Shown here: positions 35,799 to 43,748 of the stretch, piece after piece
Position numbering within the stretch: the stretch's first letter is position 1
Layout: the number at the start of each line of letters is the position of its first letter
Source: Catenovulum agarivorans DS-2
GTDB lineage: Bacteria > Pseudomonadota > Gammaproteobacteria > Enterobacterales > Alteromonadaceae
NCBI RefSeq assembly: GCF_000568405.1
Contig: NZ_ARZY01000002.1
Coordinates: 124,001 to 188,000 of the forward strand
Length of the DNA: 64,000 bases
Direction: 5' to 3'
Notes under the pieces: generated by a model
Databases searched by the model: none
What the model was told of the DNA's origin: nothing
What the model saw: only the letters and a program-made list of their open reading frames with translations
Made by a program: the position numbers and the translations under genes

Positions 35799-38318
35799 TT
35801 AGGCCTGACGTAAGGTTTGGTTGGGGGAGAGGTTGGCTGCCCGCCACGAAGGTGGAAAAATTGCACTAATTAAAACCAATAATACAATGCAAGCTGCAAC
35901 AGGAAACACAAACCACAGCTCAGAAAATATCTCAGAATTTGATAGGCCAACACTGCTAAGCAATATATTGGTTAGGGCAAAGCCTATACTCACGCCAAGT
36001 ATCAAACCGATAGCCACTTGTAGGCGCATGGTTTTGCTGACTAGGGTTATAATATTGCGGCGTTTTGCGCCTAAAGCACGGCGAATACCAAACTCTCGGG
36101 ATTGCTGCTCTGTGGTCAATGCCGCTAACCCGTATAAACCTATGGTAGCCATTAGCAGCGTAAATATGGCAAAACCTGTCACAAATTGACTGATGAGTTT
36201 ACTGAAAATGTCTCTAGCATCAAATAAGTCTTGTAGTGTGCGGTAAGCGGAATAAGACGCAGTAGACTTTGAGGTGTCTGCAAAGGTTTTAGCAACATGT
36301 TTAGCATAATGTTTCACTTCACCTTGTCCACGTAGCATTAAATACATATTGCGCGCTGGCCACTGGGTATGAGGAATGTATACGCGTATATAACGGTTAA
36401 AATCTCCTAATTTTTTGGCCTCATTCAAATTTTTTTCACTGTTAATGTTAGGTGTAACGCCAATTATAGTGAGCCATTGAGTCCAAGGTGTTTCCCTTCT
36501 TTTATTTTGCTCTTCCCATGCTTCACCTGGCCCTTTAATTCTAATTCTTTTGCCAATCGGGTTTTCATTGGGAAAATAAGCTTCAACAAAACTTTGATTT
36601 ACCACAGTTACATGTGCGGCTTGCTCTGTATCAATATTAGAAAAAAATCGCCCTTGTAGCTGTGGTTGTTCAAAGAAATCAAAGTAGTCTAACGTGACAA
36701 TTTCAGTTGGTACAACTATAGGTTTATCTTCTTTATTTTGCGGTTTGCTTTCAATTTCAATTGTTCGGCTATCCGTTTTGTAGTCAGTAAAACCTGATGA
36801 AAAAACCACATCTTCTACACCAGGTAGCAGAGCTAACTTTTGCTTCATTGTTTGATAAAACTTAACAACAGCTTCGTTTGATACAAACTCTCGAGATGTT
36901 GCAAAATACCGGTTAACAAGAATAGAAGCCGGATCATATTTGAGCTGGCGATCAAGCTGCTCTTGTAGGGTTATTACAAAAGTACCAGCACAACATAACA
37001 GGGCGGTGGTAAGGGTAATTTGCACACCAACTAACCATTTACCTGTTTGGCCAACTGCCAAATTGCTGGTGGTTCTTGCATTGTCTTTTAACATTTCGGC
37101 GTTATAGCGGCGCGTGGTTTTTAATATAGGTGATATGGCTGACGCAACCAAAGTAAACAACAACATAAATAGCGCAAACAGTAATACTTTGCCATCTATA
37201 TCCATATTCCACCAATAAGGCATATTAGTGTAATGAGTTTCAAATAAATGCCATATGCCTCTGCAAGACCAACTGGCCAATAATAAAGCGAATAGTGTGG
37301 CGAAAAATGCTATTAACAGGGCGTCGAGCAAAACTTGTAACGCAATCTCTAAGCGGCTTGCACCGAGAACATGGCGCATGGCAAGCTCGAACTGGCGTTT
37401 ACTCGATTTAGCCAATAATAAATTTGACACATTCGCGCAAGCGACAATCAAAACAATAAATGAACCGATGATTAATGCATACAAAATGGCTTTAAAGGAT
37501 TCACTTTGGTTATCACCAGAGCCATATTCTTCTAGCCGAATATGCGTAAGCCATTTGCTATCTTTAGGATAAAAAGTTTTTATGGTTTCAACTAGGTTTA
37601 CCAGCTCAAGCTCCGCCTGAACCATGCTCACATTTGGTTTTAAAACCCCTGCAACCCATTGTTTAAGCGCCCCTTTTTTTCTGCCGTATTGCTTTTGTGA
37701 TTGCCAGTGATAAGGTTCCCAAAATAATTGATTCCCTGGAAACTTAAATGCGGCAGGTAATACACCTATTACAATAGCTTGTTTACCGTTTAGCAGTACG
37801 GTTTTACCAATAACCTGTGGGTCTGAATTAAACTTGTCGTGCCACAATTCTTCATTAATTACTATGGTTGCTGGAGTGCTTGCTAATGCATCATCTGGTG
37901 TGGGTAACCTGCCTAATATTGGTTTTACATTGAATAATTCAAAAAAATTATCGTGCACCCAAGCACCTAAAACGCTAGATACCTCTGCATTATCTCCGTC
38001 AACAAAAAAAGCCTGTTTAACAAATTTATAAGTAGTTAAATATTCAAAGCTTTGGCTGTTTTTTTCTAACACCTCAAAATCAGCATAATTGAATATGCTA
38101 GAACCTCTTCTACCTTCTCTACTCGGTGCCCAACTAAAAGAAACAATGGGTTGTCCTTCTCTTAATTCAGGACTATTCCATAAATAGTTTTTGGCTAGGG
38201 TATACATGGTTATGGCCATTGCTAAGCCAATCGCCAGCACCACTATACCTAAAGTGCTGGAGCCTATGTCGCGGTAAAATAAGCGCAGTGCAAATTTTAA
38301 GTTAGCGAAAATATTCAT
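35799..38318 (-). CDS. ABC transporter permease, MacB/FtsX-like with two FtsX units
   Basis: This 839-residue inner-membrane protein has an N-terminal helix (about 20-42), a large periplasmic domain, and a first FtsX three-helix block (about 270-410). A second helix and periplasmic domain (from about 425) leads to a final FtsX block (about 700-825) containing LYGLAALTTEQQSREFGIRRALGAKRR. Unlike MacB the ATPase is a separate gene, and two permease halves are fused. It likely exports a peptide or macrolide-like compound. It starts 20 bp after the ATPase gene. Confidence 0.82.
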   Translation of the reverse strand: MNIFANLKFALRLFYRDIGSSTLGIVVLAIGLAMAITMYTLAKNYLWNSPELREGQPIVSFSWAPSREGRRGSSIFNYADFEVLEKNSQSFEYLTTYKFVKQAFFVDGDNAEVSSVLGAWVHDNFFELFNVKPILGRLPTPDDALASTPATIVINEELWHDKFNSDPQVIGKTVLLNGKQAIVIGVLPAAFKFPGNQLFWEPYHWQSQKQYGRKKGALKQWVAGVLKPNVSMVQAELELVNLVETIKTFYPKDSKWLTHIRLEEYGSGDNQSESFKAILYALIIGSFIVLIVACANVSNLLLAKSSKRQFELAMRHVLGASRLEIALQVLLDALLIAFFATLFALLLASWSCRGIWHLFETHYTNMPYWWNMDIDGKVLLFALFMLLFTLVASAISPILKTTRRYNAEMLKDNARTTSNLAVGQTGKWLVGVQITLTTALLCCAGTFVITLQEQLDRQLKYDPASILVNRYFATSREFVSNEAVVKFYQTMKQKLALLPGVEDVVFSSGFTDYKTDSRTIEIESKPQNKEDKPIVVPTEIVTLDYFDFFEQPQLQGRFFSNIDTEQAAHVTVVNQSFVEAYFPNENPIGKRIRIKGPGEAWEEQNKRRETPWTQWLTIIGVTPNINSEKNLNEAKKLGDFNRYIRVYIPHTQWPARNMYLMLRGQGEVKHYAKHVAKTFADTSKSTASYSAYRTLQDLFDARDIFSKLISQFVTGFAIFTLLMATIGLYGLAALTTEQQSREFGIRRALGAKRRNIITLVSKTMRLQVAIGLILGVSIGFALTNILLSSVGLSNSEIFSELWFVFPVAACIVLLVLISAIFPPSWRAANLSPNQTLRQA

Positions 38319-38338
38319 TTGTTGTCATCCTTGTTTGC

Positions 38339-39040
38339 TTATGCAATGTCGGCTAATTTTGCTTTTTCTTCTACTATGCTGCCGTCAAATAAGTTAATAA
38401 TGCGGGTCGCGTAACTGTTGTATCTATCATCGTGTGTCACCATGCAAATAGTGGTGCCTTGCGCGTGTAATTCGGCGAGTAATTCCATGGCTTTTTCACC
38501 GTTGTGTGAGTCCAAATTGCCAGTTGGTTCATCTGCTAACAATATTTGGGGTTTGCCTGCAAGTGCGCGCGCTATAGCAACGCGCTGTTGTTGTCCGCCA
38601 GACAGTTGATTGGGTAAATGTTTAATGCGATGCGACATTTGTACTTGCTCAAGTACTTCAAGTACACGTTGTTTGCGCTCGTTTTTTGCCATGCCGCTGT
38701 ACACCAGCGGTAACTCGACGTTTTCAAAAACATTCATATCTGCAATTAGATTAAAACTTTGGAAAATAAAACCGACTGCTTTATTGCGGATTGATGTTTG
38801 TTGTTGTTGAGTTAATTTCGATACATCTTGTTCAGCTAACCAGTATTCACCGTCCGTTGGGTTATCTAATAGTCCCATAATCGACAATAAGGTTGATTTT
38901 CCGCAGCCTGACGGGCCTGCAATAGAAACAAACTCACCTTGTTGAATGGTTAAATTAATATTGGTCAACGCGTGAGTTTCTAATTCGTTAGTTAGGTAAA
39001 CTTTTTTGATACCTTTCATGCGGATAACGTCTTGTTTCAT
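38339..39040 (-). CDS. ABC transporter ATP-binding protein, MacB/LolD type
   Basis: This 233-residue ATPase has Walker A GPSGCGKST (near 39-47), Q-loop FQSFNL, signature LSGGQQQRVAIARA, Walker B ILLADEPTGNLD and the switch histidine in MVTHD. The YWLAEQDVSKL and NKAVGFIFQSFNLIADM phrases place it with the MacB/LolD/FtsE group of mechanotransmission exporters. It lies 12 bp after the adaptor gene in the same operon. Confidence 0.9.
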   Translation of the reverse strand: MKQDVIRMKGIKKVYLTNELETHALTNINLTIQQGEFVSIAGPSGCGKSTLLSIMGLLDNPTDGEYWLAEQDVSKLTQQQQTSIRNKAVGFIFQSFNLIADMNVFENVELPLVYSGMAKNERKQRVLEVLEQVQMSHRIKHLPNQLSGGQQQRVAIARALAGKPQILLADEPTGNLDSHNGEKAMELLAELHAQGTTICMVTHDDRYNSYATRIINLFDGSIVEEKAKLADIA

Positions 39041-39052
39041 TGTAATGTGTCC

Positions 39053-40306
39053 TTAATTAATGACTATTTTTTGATGTTTGGCCCATTCGGAGGTATCCGA
39101 CAGGATAATTCGGTCACCAGCTGTCAGGCCTTCAATAATTTCAATTTTATCGATTGAAGTGCGCCCGTAAGATACTTTTACTCGCTCGGCAATATTGCTG
39201 TCGGCTGCCAGTTTAAATACCTCTACTTGAGTGTTGGCTTCCGAAAAAATGGGGCGGCTGACATAAGTGGTGTTGTCAATTCGGCTGATTTCAATGCTTG
39301 CTTCTATGGTTGAATTTGGGCGAGCACCAGCTGGTAAGTCATGGGTTATGGTTACGTCAACAATGACATTGCCAGCTTCAACATTTGGGTCAATTCGCGC
39401 TACCTGCCCATAAGTTGTGCCGTTTGAGGTATCTATTTGAGCGTGCAAGCCAATGGATAATAATTGTGCTTGATGTTCAGAAATGAGTATTCTGGCTTTT
39501 AAGCTATTCGGGTTAACCACTTGCGCTAAACTTTGCCCAAGGGTAACCCGTTCCCCTTCTTTTAAATTTTGTTTTTGCAATAATCCTGAGTATCCCGCTT
39601 TTACAGCTAAGCCTTCAACTTGGGATGTTAATAATTTTAACCGAGCTTTTGATTGCGCCAATCGAGTTTGCTCCGCTGTTATCTCGGCTTGGGTTGAGGT
39701 TTTAGCAAATTCAAAACGTTGTTTTTCAAGTTCAAGTTGAGTGGCTAATTGTTTGGCGCGTAGGCTAGAGCGTTGACTGGTTTGAATGGATTCTAACCCT
39801 TGCTCAAGTAGTTGTTTGTCAATTTCAGCATTTAATTTAGCTTGTTGGTAATCTGATTCAAGCCGAGTAAGATCTGATTGATTCTGTAACAAACTGCTCT
39901 CTAAACGAGCTTTGCGAACAGTAAAATTGGCTTGGTCGGTTTCAACCTGCAATTGTGCATTTTGCTTTTGCTGCATAAGTTCGGGATTGCTTAACTCTAC
40001 TATTATTGTGTCAGGTTCCACAGGCGCGCCAGCTAGTACAAAGACTCGCTCAACTCTGCCTGACGTGGCTGCGGATACCCAGCGAATCTCAGCAGCTTCA
40101 AGCACGCCAACGCCACCAATTTGTTGCAACATTTCTCCTTGCTTTACTTCGCCAATAAAAACGAGATCTTTATCAACCTGATATGGACCTGGTCTATAAA
40201 ACAAGAGAAAACTAACAATGCTTAACAGTGCAACTAAACCAGCAATTGCCACGATTAGTGTTTTATTTTTGTGTTTTTTGGCTAGATCTGGCCTTGCTAT
40301 ATCCAT
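39053..40306 (-). CDS. Periplasmic adaptor (HlyD/MacA-type membrane fusion protein)
   Basis: This 417-residue protein has one N-terminal membrane helix (about 17-37). A lipoyl-like half motif (VERVFVLAGAPVEPDTIIVEL), a long coiled-coil hairpin rich in Gln/Glu/Lys (about 110-225), the second lipoyl half (KAGYSGLLQKQNLKEGERVTLG) and a beta-barrel domain follow. It would link the MacB-like permease to TolC. First gene of the efflux operon, preceded by a candidate sigma-54 promoter. Confidence 0.87.
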   Translation of the reverse strand: MDIARPDLAKKHKNKTLIVAIAGLVALLSIVSFLLFYRPGPYQVDKDLVFIGEVKQGEMLQQIGGVGVLEAAEIRWVSAATSGRVERVFVLAGAPVEPDTIIVELSNPELMQQKQNAQLQVETDQANFTVRKARLESSLLQNQSDLTRLESDYQQAKLNAEIDKQLLEQGLESIQTSQRSSLRAKQLATQLELEKQRFEFAKTSTQAEITAEQTRLAQSKARLKLLTSQVEGLAVKAGYSGLLQKQNLKEGERVTLGQSLAQVVNPNSLKARILISEHQAQLLSIGLHAQIDTSNGTTYGQVARIDPNVEAGNVIVDVTITHDLPAGARPNSTIEASIEISRIDNTTYVSRPIFSEANTQVEVFKLAADSNIAERVKVSYGRTSIDKIEIIEGLTAGDRIILSDTSEWAKHQKIVIN

Positions 40307-40346
40307 GTTTGCATTTGAATTAATATTGAAAATTTGAGACTTGCAT

Positions 40347-40362
40347 TGAAAGCATCATGCCA
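40347..40362 (-). promoter_or_regulatory. Candidate sigma-54 promoter of the efflux operon
   Basis: On the minus strand TGGCAT-GATGC-TTTCA (40362 to 40347) follows the -24/-12 pattern TGGCAC-N5-TTGCA, with one -24 and one -12 mismatch (TC instead of GC). It is about 40 bp before the adaptor start codon. The neighbouring operon encodes an NtrC-type activator that would need such a promoter. Confidence 0.55.
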
Positions 40363-40472
40363 GTTTTTCAAGTGTAATTTATGTGGTTGATTTTGTTTGT
40401 TTATTTTTATTAGTGATGGAATTTGAGTTTTGCTGTGGCGTGGATGGTGTCGATATTGGGACTTGAATAGTT

Positions 40473-40503
40473 GCGAAAATGGGATTTTGCATCCCATTTT
40501 CGC
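40473..40503 (-). terminator. Hairpin after the histidine kinase gene
   Basis: GCGAAAATGGGAT-TTTGC-ATCCCATTTTCGC is a perfect 13-bp stem abutting the stop codon of the kinase gene. No T-run follows on the minus strand; it may also stabilise the mRNA end. Confidence 0.6.
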
Positions 40504-40504
40504 T

Positions 40505-41842
40505 CTAGATCGGTAATGTTATCTTAGCTCGACAGCCACTTGTATTTTGATGATTTTCTAGCGTTAGGCTACCACCATGAGCTTCGACTATTTGCCTAGA
40601 CAATACTAAACCTATGCCGTTGCCTGATGATTTGGTGGTGAAGTAGGGGACAAAGATGTTGTTAGGGTTTTCAATACCAATACCATGATCATCAACTTGT
40701 ATGCTGAGTTTATTTAGCTCTTCATTGGCCGAAACAACAATTGGTTGGTTGCTGACGTTCGCTTCTATGGCATTTTTAATTAAATTTACCAGCACTTGCT
40801 CAATTTGGCATTCATCAATGTTCAGTTGTATGTTTGTTGGGCTGATAAGCTCTACGCCCTGCGTTTGGTAAATTGCACAAATTCGTTGGAGCAATGCTTG
40901 AATATCAACTGCTTGTTTAATTGGTTCTGGTTGTTTCGCCAGTTGAGTATAACTGTTAACCAGCCTATTTAAATTGTTGATGCGGTTGTCGATAATGTCT
41001 AATCCTTCTGAAAAGTCATTTTGCCATCCATCATAAAGCTCTGGTTTAGCTAATGTGCGATTCATACTGCCAACTGTGGTTTTCAGCGGCGTTAACGCAT
41101 TATTGATTTCGTGGGATAGAATTCGAATTAATTTTCGCCATGCTTCAAGTTCTTCCTCTCTTAGGTTGTTGCCAATGTCAGCGAGTAATATTAATTGATA
41201 AGGTAAACCTTGTTGACGGTAGCTTGAGTGTTTAACTAACCAGCGACTTTTTTTGCGTGGAAAGGCAATTTCTTGGCTGCTGGCATGCGCGGTTAATTTT
41301 GCGAAGTTAAGTTGTAGTGTGTTTTGGTCACAGCCTATCAGTTGTTTTATCGATTTATTGTAAAGATTTGCCGCGTAGCGGTTGCAAACAACCAGTTGAT
41401 CATGTTGATCAAAAGCAAGTACAGCTACATCTACTTCTGACAATACTCTGGCCAATAATTTCTCTGCTTGTGCAGCATTGAGGCGGTTTGTATTTAATTG
41501 TTCAGAAATAAAATTAAGTTCGTTCAGCACTATGTTGATTACATCATCTTTATCCGTCACTTTTGCACGCAAGCTATAATCTTGTTCCCGAAACGACATC
41601 AAGATACTTGCCACCGACTGCCACGGACGTAATGCACTGAAATAGTAAGCGGTAATAATTAATAACCAAGGAAAGAATACCAGCGCGAATATGGTTGTGC
41701 TTTCCAACATATCGTAATTACCGGCGTATAATAAAGTACCTAGTGCGATAAAAGCGGGCAGTGAGCTAAATAGTGCCAATAACCAACTACGCTTAAACCC
41801 TGCTAGTTGCCACAAATTTAGATTGGTTGTTTTGTTATTCAT
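40505..41842 (-). CDS. Sensor histidine kinase of an NtrB/NtrY-like type
   Basis: This 445-residue protein has two membrane helices close together (about 17-37 and 46-68, little periplasmic sequence), a HAMP-like linker, and a PAS-like domain (about 125-225). The dimerisation histidine is in LSHEINNALTPLK near 244. The ATPase domain has the N box (NLIKNAIEA), DDHGIGIE and a G box (GNGIGLVLSRQIVEAHGG). The short periplasmic loop suggests it senses membrane or cytoplasmic signals. Its start overlaps the regulator stop by 4 bp. Confidence 0.87.
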   Translation of the reverse strand: MNNKTTNLNLWQLAGFKRSWLLALFSSLPAFIALGTLLYAGNYDMLESTTIFALVFFPWLLIITAYYFSALRPWQSVASILMSFREQDYSLRAKVTDKDDVINIVLNELNFISEQLNTNRLNAAQAEKLLARVLSEVDVAVLAFDQHDQLVVCNRYAANLYNKSIKQLIGCDQNTLQLNFAKLTAHASSQEIAFPRKKSRWLVKHSSYRQQGLPYQLILLADIGNNLREEELEAWRKLIRILSHEINNALTPLKTTVGSMNRTLAKPELYDGWQNDFSEGLDIIDNRINNLNRLVNSYTQLAKQPEPIKQAVDIQALLQRICAIYQTQGVELISPTNIQLNIDECQIEQVLVNLIKNAIEANVSNQPIVVSANEELNKLSIQVDDHGIGIENPNNIFVPYFTTKSSGNGIGLVLSRQIVEAHGGSLTLENHQNTSGCRAKITLPI

Positions 41843-43251
41843 GTTAGATCAAAGCCGTATTTTGCTAGTTTACGGTAAAAGGCGCTGCGGCTAATCCCCA
41901 AAGATTTTGCTGCTTCGTCAGGCTTACGCACATATTTTATCAAAGCTTGATCTAACATCTGATATTCAATTTCAGCTAAGGTTTTGCCCTCATAATTGAC
42001 TATATTTGTGTTTGTTTGGGGGGATGTTGTTGCTGTAGTTAAAGCACTATATGTGTCGGCTGTTAAGCCTAAGTTTTCTGGTTGTATTTGTTTTTCTGAA
42101 CTTAACAAAATTGCGCGCTCAATACAGTGTTGCAGCTCGCGGACATTCCCTGGCCATGAGTACATTAGTAACGCTTGTTTGCTACTTTGTGTTAAGGATA
42201 TATCTTTACGCTGATATTTGTTTGAGTACTTTTGAATAAAGTGTTCGGCAAGTTTAACAATATCTTCACGTCGAGCTATCAGTGGCGGTACTACGATGGG
42301 CACTGTGTTTATACGATAGAATAAATCTTGTCTAAAAGTACCTTCATCGACTTTTTGTTGTAAATTTGCATTGGTTGCACAAATTACGCGCACGTCTGCT
42401 TTAAGTGTTTTTGAAGATCCTACACGCTCGAACTCTCCAGTTTCCAATAACCGTAATAAAGCTGCTTGTTGCTTTTCGTTAATGTTGGCTATCTCGTCTA
42501 AAAATAAAGTGCCACCATCAGCTAATTCAAAACGGCCAATGCGTTGGTTATCAGCTCCAGTAAATGCACCTTTTTGGTGGCCGAACATTTCGCTTTCGAA
42601 TACAGATTCAGCCAACGCGCCCATGTTAATTGAGATAAATGGTTGATTATGCCGACTCGATAGTTGATGGCACATATGCGCCAGCTGTGTTTTTCCTGTG
42701 CCGTTTTCTCCAGTAATCAATACATTGGTATCTGAGTGTGCAATGCGTTTGAAGGTCTCAATAATTTGCTGCATGGCGGCAGATTGGCATACGAGTTCTG
42801 AATTATGCTCACTACGTAAAATTCGGTTTTCACTTTCTAATTTTTGTTGCTTTAACTTTGTTTGAGCCAGCTCAACTTGAGTAGCGATAATACTTAATAA
42901 ACGCTCTACGTCCCAAGGTTTAGTAATAAAGTCGTTTGCACCCAATTTCATTGCGTTTACTGCTATATCAACAGATGCCCAAGCTGTCATTACGATAATT
43001 GGCACATGCGCATTTTGTTGGCGGATGTTTTTGATTAATGTTAAGCCTTCTTTTCCAGAGGTTGTGTCTGATTGATAGTTTAAATCAACTAGCAATAGGT
43101 CAAAGTCGTGATCAGCTATTTGCGCTAAAACTTGTGTTGGCTTTGTGCAACAGACCACGTTAAACCCTTCAGATTTAAACAAAATTTCGGCAGAACGCAG
43201 AATGTCCGTTTGGTCGTCAGCAACTAAGATGTTTAATTTTTTATTGGCCAT
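41839..43251 (-). CDS. Sigma-54-dependent response regulator (NtrC family)
   Basis: This 470-residue activator has a receiver domain with VADDQTD and phospho-acceptor LLLVDLNYQ (near 56). The AAA+ domain has Walker A GENGTGKTQ (near 175), the sigma-54 contact GAFTGA (near 240), and Walker B GGTLFLDEIA. A Fis-type helix-turn-helix sits at the C-terminus (AAKSLGISRSAFYRKLAKYG). It is cotranscribed with the kinase and lies upstream of an efflux operon with a sigma-54-like promoter, its probable target. Confidence 0.92.
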   Translation of the reverse strand: MANKKLNILVADDQTDILRSAEILFKSEGFNVVCCTKPTQVLAQIADHDFDLLLVDLNYQSDTTSGKEGLTLIKNIRQQNAHVPIIVMTAWASVDIAVNAMKLGANDFITKPWDVERLLSIIATQVELAQTKLKQQKLESENRILRSEHNSELVCQSAAMQQIIETFKRIAHSDTNVLITGENGTGKTQLAHMCHQLSSRHNQPFISINMGALAESVFESEMFGHQKGAFTGADNQRIGRFELADGGTLFLDEIANINEKQQAALLRLLETGEFERVGSSKTLKADVRVICATNANLQQKVDEGTFRQDLFYRINTVPIVVPPLIARREDIVKLAEHFIQKYSNKYQRKDISLTQSSKQALLMYSWPGNVRELQHCIERAILLSSEKQIQPENLGLTADTYSALTTATTSPQTNTNIVNYEGKTLAEIEYQMLDQALIKYVRKPDEAAKSLGISRSAFYRKLAKYGFDLT

Positions 43252-43347
43252 TTGCTTGAGTACGCTGGTGTTTATCCTTTGTGGGCGCTAAGCATAAAGC
43301 AGAGGTGTTTTAAGCGCAACTCGTTGACGTTACGTGCAATATGGTCA

Positions 43348-43536
43348 AAGCACTAGAGCATAACTATCGCATAACCGCCATTCTAGGTTCAAACAAACCT
43401 TGAGCCGACTATTCATCCTTGAAGGGCAGGCCCTGTCGCCCTCCTTGGCTCCACCTCATCAGACTGCGAAGCGGTGCTTCGGTTCTGATTCGCCCCTGAA
43501 AAAGAAATTTTGCTCCTAGTTATCGCTCTAGTGCTT
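43348..43536. repeat. 189-bp element bounded by a 12-bp inverted repeat
   Basis: AAGCACTAGAGC (43348-43359) and GCTCTAGTGCTT (43525-43536) are perfect inverted ends. The interior has further hairpins (AGGGC/GCCCT near 43423-43433; ATCAGA...GCGAAGC/GCTTCGG...TCTGAT at 43458-43489). No protein is encoded. It may be a small non-autonomous element or a structured RNA. Confidence 0.45.
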
Positions 43537-43601
43537 ATAGGAAAGGAACTGCTGCTAATATTGTGAATGGCTGCCAATGTCCATAGCGATCAAGCGCTGA
43601 A

Positions 43602-43714
43602 AGATAGTGTATGGATGGGTTGCGAACAAAACTTCACAAAACAGGGACGTTTTGTGCGAGCGCTACAAGGATGTACTTGCAGCGTTTTTGCGAGCAATTC
43701 TCCATATACTATCT
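43602..43714 (+). repeat. Intergenic palindromic repeat, copy C
   Basis: Arms GATAGTGTATGGA and TCCATATACTATC enclose GCGAACAAAACTTCACAAAACAG..., the ACAAAAC/GTTTTGT hairpin, GCGAGCG, TACAAGGATGTA and AGCGTTTTTGCGAGC. It is the most symmetric of the five copies and lies after the sulfatase gene. Confidence 0.75.
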
Positions 43715-43748
43715 TGGACATGATGCACTAAACTAGCAGCGACTTTTG

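Noticed and set aside
35799-36189. 122-codon plus-strand frame over the end of the permease gene
   Set aside because: Antisense to a conserved FtsX domain, with no ribosome site.
43252-43748. Insertion sequence between the regulator and sulfatase genes
   Set aside because: No transposase or other coding sequence is present; the region is explained by two palindromic elements.
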